Part shown: one piece after another, positions 62,573-64,000 of the stretch
How the letters are laid out: each line of letters begins with the position of its first letter
Numbering within the stretch: position 1 is the stretch's first letter
Assembly (NCBI RefSeq): GCF_006494815.1
Contig: NZ_CP041091.1
Coordinates: forward strand, 1,386,501-1,450,500
DNA length: 64,000 nt
Reading direction: 5' to 3'
DNA from: Nocardioides sambongensis
GTDB taxonomy: Bacteria; Actinomycetota; Actinomycetes; Propionibacteriales; Nocardioidaceae
Notes under the pieces: model-generated
The model's input: the letters and a program-made list of their open reading frames with translations, nothing else
Database searches by the model: none
Told to the model about the DNA's origin: nothing
Made by a program: the position numbers and the translations under genes

Positions 62573-63367
62573 TCAGTCGGTCTGCGGCGCGAGACCGTGC
62601 TGTCCGCCGGCCCGGGACAGCGGGGTGGCGTCGCGCGCCAGCAACCAGAACATCGCCGACCAGGAGCCGATCCGCAGCACCCAGCCGAGGCCGGTGCGCA
62701 GGATGGTGATCAGCAGGACCGCGAGGTCGACCTCGATCACGTCGGCGTGCCCCATCAGCCACACCGGCCCCTGGAGCAGCACCCCGACCGCGCCCGGCAG
62801 CAGCATCACCCAGGTCAGCCGGCTGCACAGGGTGACCACCTGGGGGTCGTCGTGCCAGGCGGTGGGGTCCCCGGTGACGCTGCCCAGCATGAAGCCGAGC
62901 ATCGGCCAGCGGATCAGGCAGGAGAAGCCGAGCACGATGGTGTAGCCCAGGCTGACCAGGATGCCGGGGAGGAAGAAGGCCAGCGCCTGGTCGCTCTCCG
63001 ACCCGCCCGACCCGGCGGCGATGCGCACGAACAGCCAGCCGATGCCGATGCCGAAGATCGCGTTGAAGACGTATTGCAGGGTGGAGCGCTGGACCAGACG
63101 CAGCACCAGTGCCACACCGGCCACCGCCAGACTGCCGATCAGCGCCGCCTGCAGGTCCTTGACCACCAGCCAGACCAGGGTGAAGACGATGCCCGGCACG
63201 CCGGCCTCGAGCATCCCCCGGCGCCCGCCCAGCGCCCGGGAGAGCTGCTGGCGGACCAGCGCCTCGACGGTGTCGATGCCGACGTGGTCGGGGGTGGGCG
63301 CGGTGGCCTCGGTGTGCTCCACGGTCTCCTCCGGGTGCGGGTCGGGACGCTCGGACTCCTCGGTCAC
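62573..63367 (-). CDS. DUF3159 membrane protein
   Basis: 264 aa. Acidic cytoplasmic head (ESERPDPHPEETVEHTEATAP), then about six helices (GIVFTLVWLVVKDLQAALIGSLAVAGVALVL, FNAIFGIGIGWLFVRIAA, FFLPGILVSLGYTIVLGFSCLI, WVMLLPGAVGVLLQGPVWLM). The motif RRGMLEAGVPGIVFT is typical of DUF3159. Function unknown; the order trk-DUF3159-OB-DUF3710 is conserved in actinobacteria (Rv2693c). The start ATG overlaps the OB-fold stop by four bases. Confidence 0.87.
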   Translation of the reverse strand: MTEESERPDPHPEETVEHTEATAPTPDHVGIDTVEALVRQQLSRALGGRRGMLEAGVPGIVFTLVWLVVKDLQAALIGSLAVAGVALVLRLVQRSTLQYVFNAIFGIGIGWLFVRIAAGSGGSESDQALAFFLPGILVSLGYTIVLGFSCLIRWPMLGFMLGSVTGDPTAWHDDPQVVTLCSRLTWVMLLPGAVGVLLQGPVWLMGHADVIEVDLAVLLITILRTGLGWVLRIGSWSAMFWLLARDATPLSRAGGQHGLAPQTD

Positions 63368-63723
63368 AGCAGCTCGTACCGCGGGTTGTAGAGCACGCGG
63401 TGGCCCTCCTGTCGGCCGATCCTGCCGGAGACCTCGATCCCGCGTCCGGCGTCGATGCCGGCGATCCGCCGACGTCCGAGCCAGATCACGGTCACGGTGC
63501 CGGTGCCGTCGTACAGCTCCGCCTCGAGGGCGGGGACGCCGCCGCGCGGCCGCAGGGTGACCGTGCGCAGCGTGCCGCGCAGGTGCACCTGCTCGCGGTC
63601 GGGTGCGTCGCCGATCGGCACCACCCCGGTGTGCGTGAACTCACGCTGCAGGTCGCGGGCCTCGGCCTCCTCGCTGCTGGCCCAGCGGCTGATGGTGCGC
63701 CGCAGACGGCTCCTGCCGGCCAT
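63364..63723 (-). CDS. OB-fold nucleic-acid-binding-domain protein
   Basis: 119 aa. Basic N-terminus (RSRLRRTISRWASSEEAEARDLQRE) and OB-fold strands (VHLRGTLRTVTLRPRGGVPALEAELYDGTGTVTVIWLGRRRIAGIDAGRGIEVSGRIGR). Small actinobacterial family located between DUF3159 and DUF3710 (Rv2694c position). Function unknown, DNA or RNA binding likely. Ends with RVLYNPRYELL. Confidence 0.85.
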   Translation of the reverse strand: MAGRSRLRRTISRWASSEEAEARDLQREFTHTGVVPIGDAPDREQVHLRGTLRTVTLRPRGGVPALEAELYDGTGTVTVIWLGRRRIAGIDAGRGIEVSGRIGRQEGHRVLYNPRYELL

Positions 63724-63732
63724 CGGCGTGGG

Positions 63733-64000
63733 TCACCCGGCCGGCTTGTCGGCGCGCTCGATGCCCTCGGGCAGCGCGAGCGGGAGCTGCTCCCCCACCG
63801 GCATCGCGTGGTCGCCGCGGCGCACCACCACACCGTTGAGGGTGTCGTCCCAGGCGGCAGCGGCGGCCGCGTCGCGGGCCGGCTCGCCGAGGAACGTGGC
63901 GCGCAGCAGCCACCGCGGGCCGTTCACCCCGACCACCCGGGAGACCTGGGTGCCCTGGGCACCGTCGGAGCGCTTGACCTGCACCTCGCACACCAGCTCG
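63733..64000 (-). CDS. DUF3710 protein (N-terminus beyond window)
   Basis: C-terminal ~88 residues: LVCEVQVKRSDGAQGTQVSRVVGVNGPRWLLRATFLGEPA then WDDTLNGVVVRRGDHAMPVGEQLPLALPEGIE. These are hallmarks of DUF3710 (Rv2696c-like). Its upstream part continues off the right edge. Function unknown; usually next to dut in actinobacteria. Confidence 0.8.
   Translation of the reverse strand, partial: ELVCEVQVKRSDGAQGTQVSRVVGVNGPRWLLRATFLGEPARDAAAAAAWDDTLNGVVVRRGDHAMPVGEQLPLALPEGIERADKPAG

Overview
The window is GC-rich (about 70%) actinobacterial chromosome. Gene content and gene order point to a nocardioform actinomycete, most likely Nocardioidaceae (Nocardioides/Pimelobacter-like), that grows on sterols. 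I see no rRNA, tRNA, insertion sequence, prophage, integrase or CRISPR array. Almost every base belongs to a chromosomal gene.

Region 1 (1-32 kb) is a sterol-catabolism and sterol-uptake island. It begins with a partial Na+/solute symporter. Next comes an operon matching the mycobacterial igr set for the last side-chain cycle: a fused ChsE1-ChsE2 acyl-CoA dehydrogenase, a ChsH2 split into two genes, ChsH1 and the Ltp2 aldolase. Opposite it is a ferritin-like diiron protein. Then follow a WS/DGAT acyltransferase divergent from a LipC-like esterase, an Eis-like acetyltransferase, a FadE34-type dehydrogenase, an unexplained group of two methyltransferases, an alpha-toroid 'prenyltransferase' and a glycosyltransferase, and the regulator KstR. 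Downstream is a redox/SDR operon (ferredoxin reductase, FMN protein, ferredoxin, Hsd4A-like SDR, second SDR). Last is a complete mce operon (yrbE-yrbE-mceA-F plus two Mce-associated proteins), best read as mce4, the sterol importer. Five sites fitting the KstR consensus TnnAACnnGTTnnA (four exact, one with a mismatch) lie in the promoters at 6039, 8451, 13194, 17217 and 21453. This makes the island a self-contained KstR regulon.

Region 2 (32-46 kb) holds uvrB, a phospholipase-D-type enzyme, an AlkA-type glycosylase, a TetR regulator, an ATP-dependent DNA ligase, and a fatty-acid cluster: TetR, FadA2-type thiolase, FabG4, HtdX-type hydratase, TesB thioesterase and a PAC2 protein. The gene order resembles Rv0238-Rv0243 of M. 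tuberculosis.

Region 3 (45-64 kb) is housekeeping. It has a lipoprotein metalloprotease overlapping dxs, an SMP-30-type protein, Nudix, DUF3105, a thiamine-binding protein, a lipoprotein, aconitase, an ABC exporter, an SMR transporter, a RibD/DHFR-type reductase, a TrmA-type methyltransferase, an APC permease, two TrkA proteins, DUF3159, an OB-fold protein and DUF3710. The last part follows the order of Rv2689c-Rv2696c.

Caution: 17 sites need exactly one extra base, always a G/C in or beside a short G/C run, to restore a conserved protein, and an 18th is probable. All have the same sign. This looks like systematic deletion error in the sequence rather than pseudogenes. Affected genes are annotated as full-length with the break marked. 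The split ChsH2 cannot be explained this way and is probably real.
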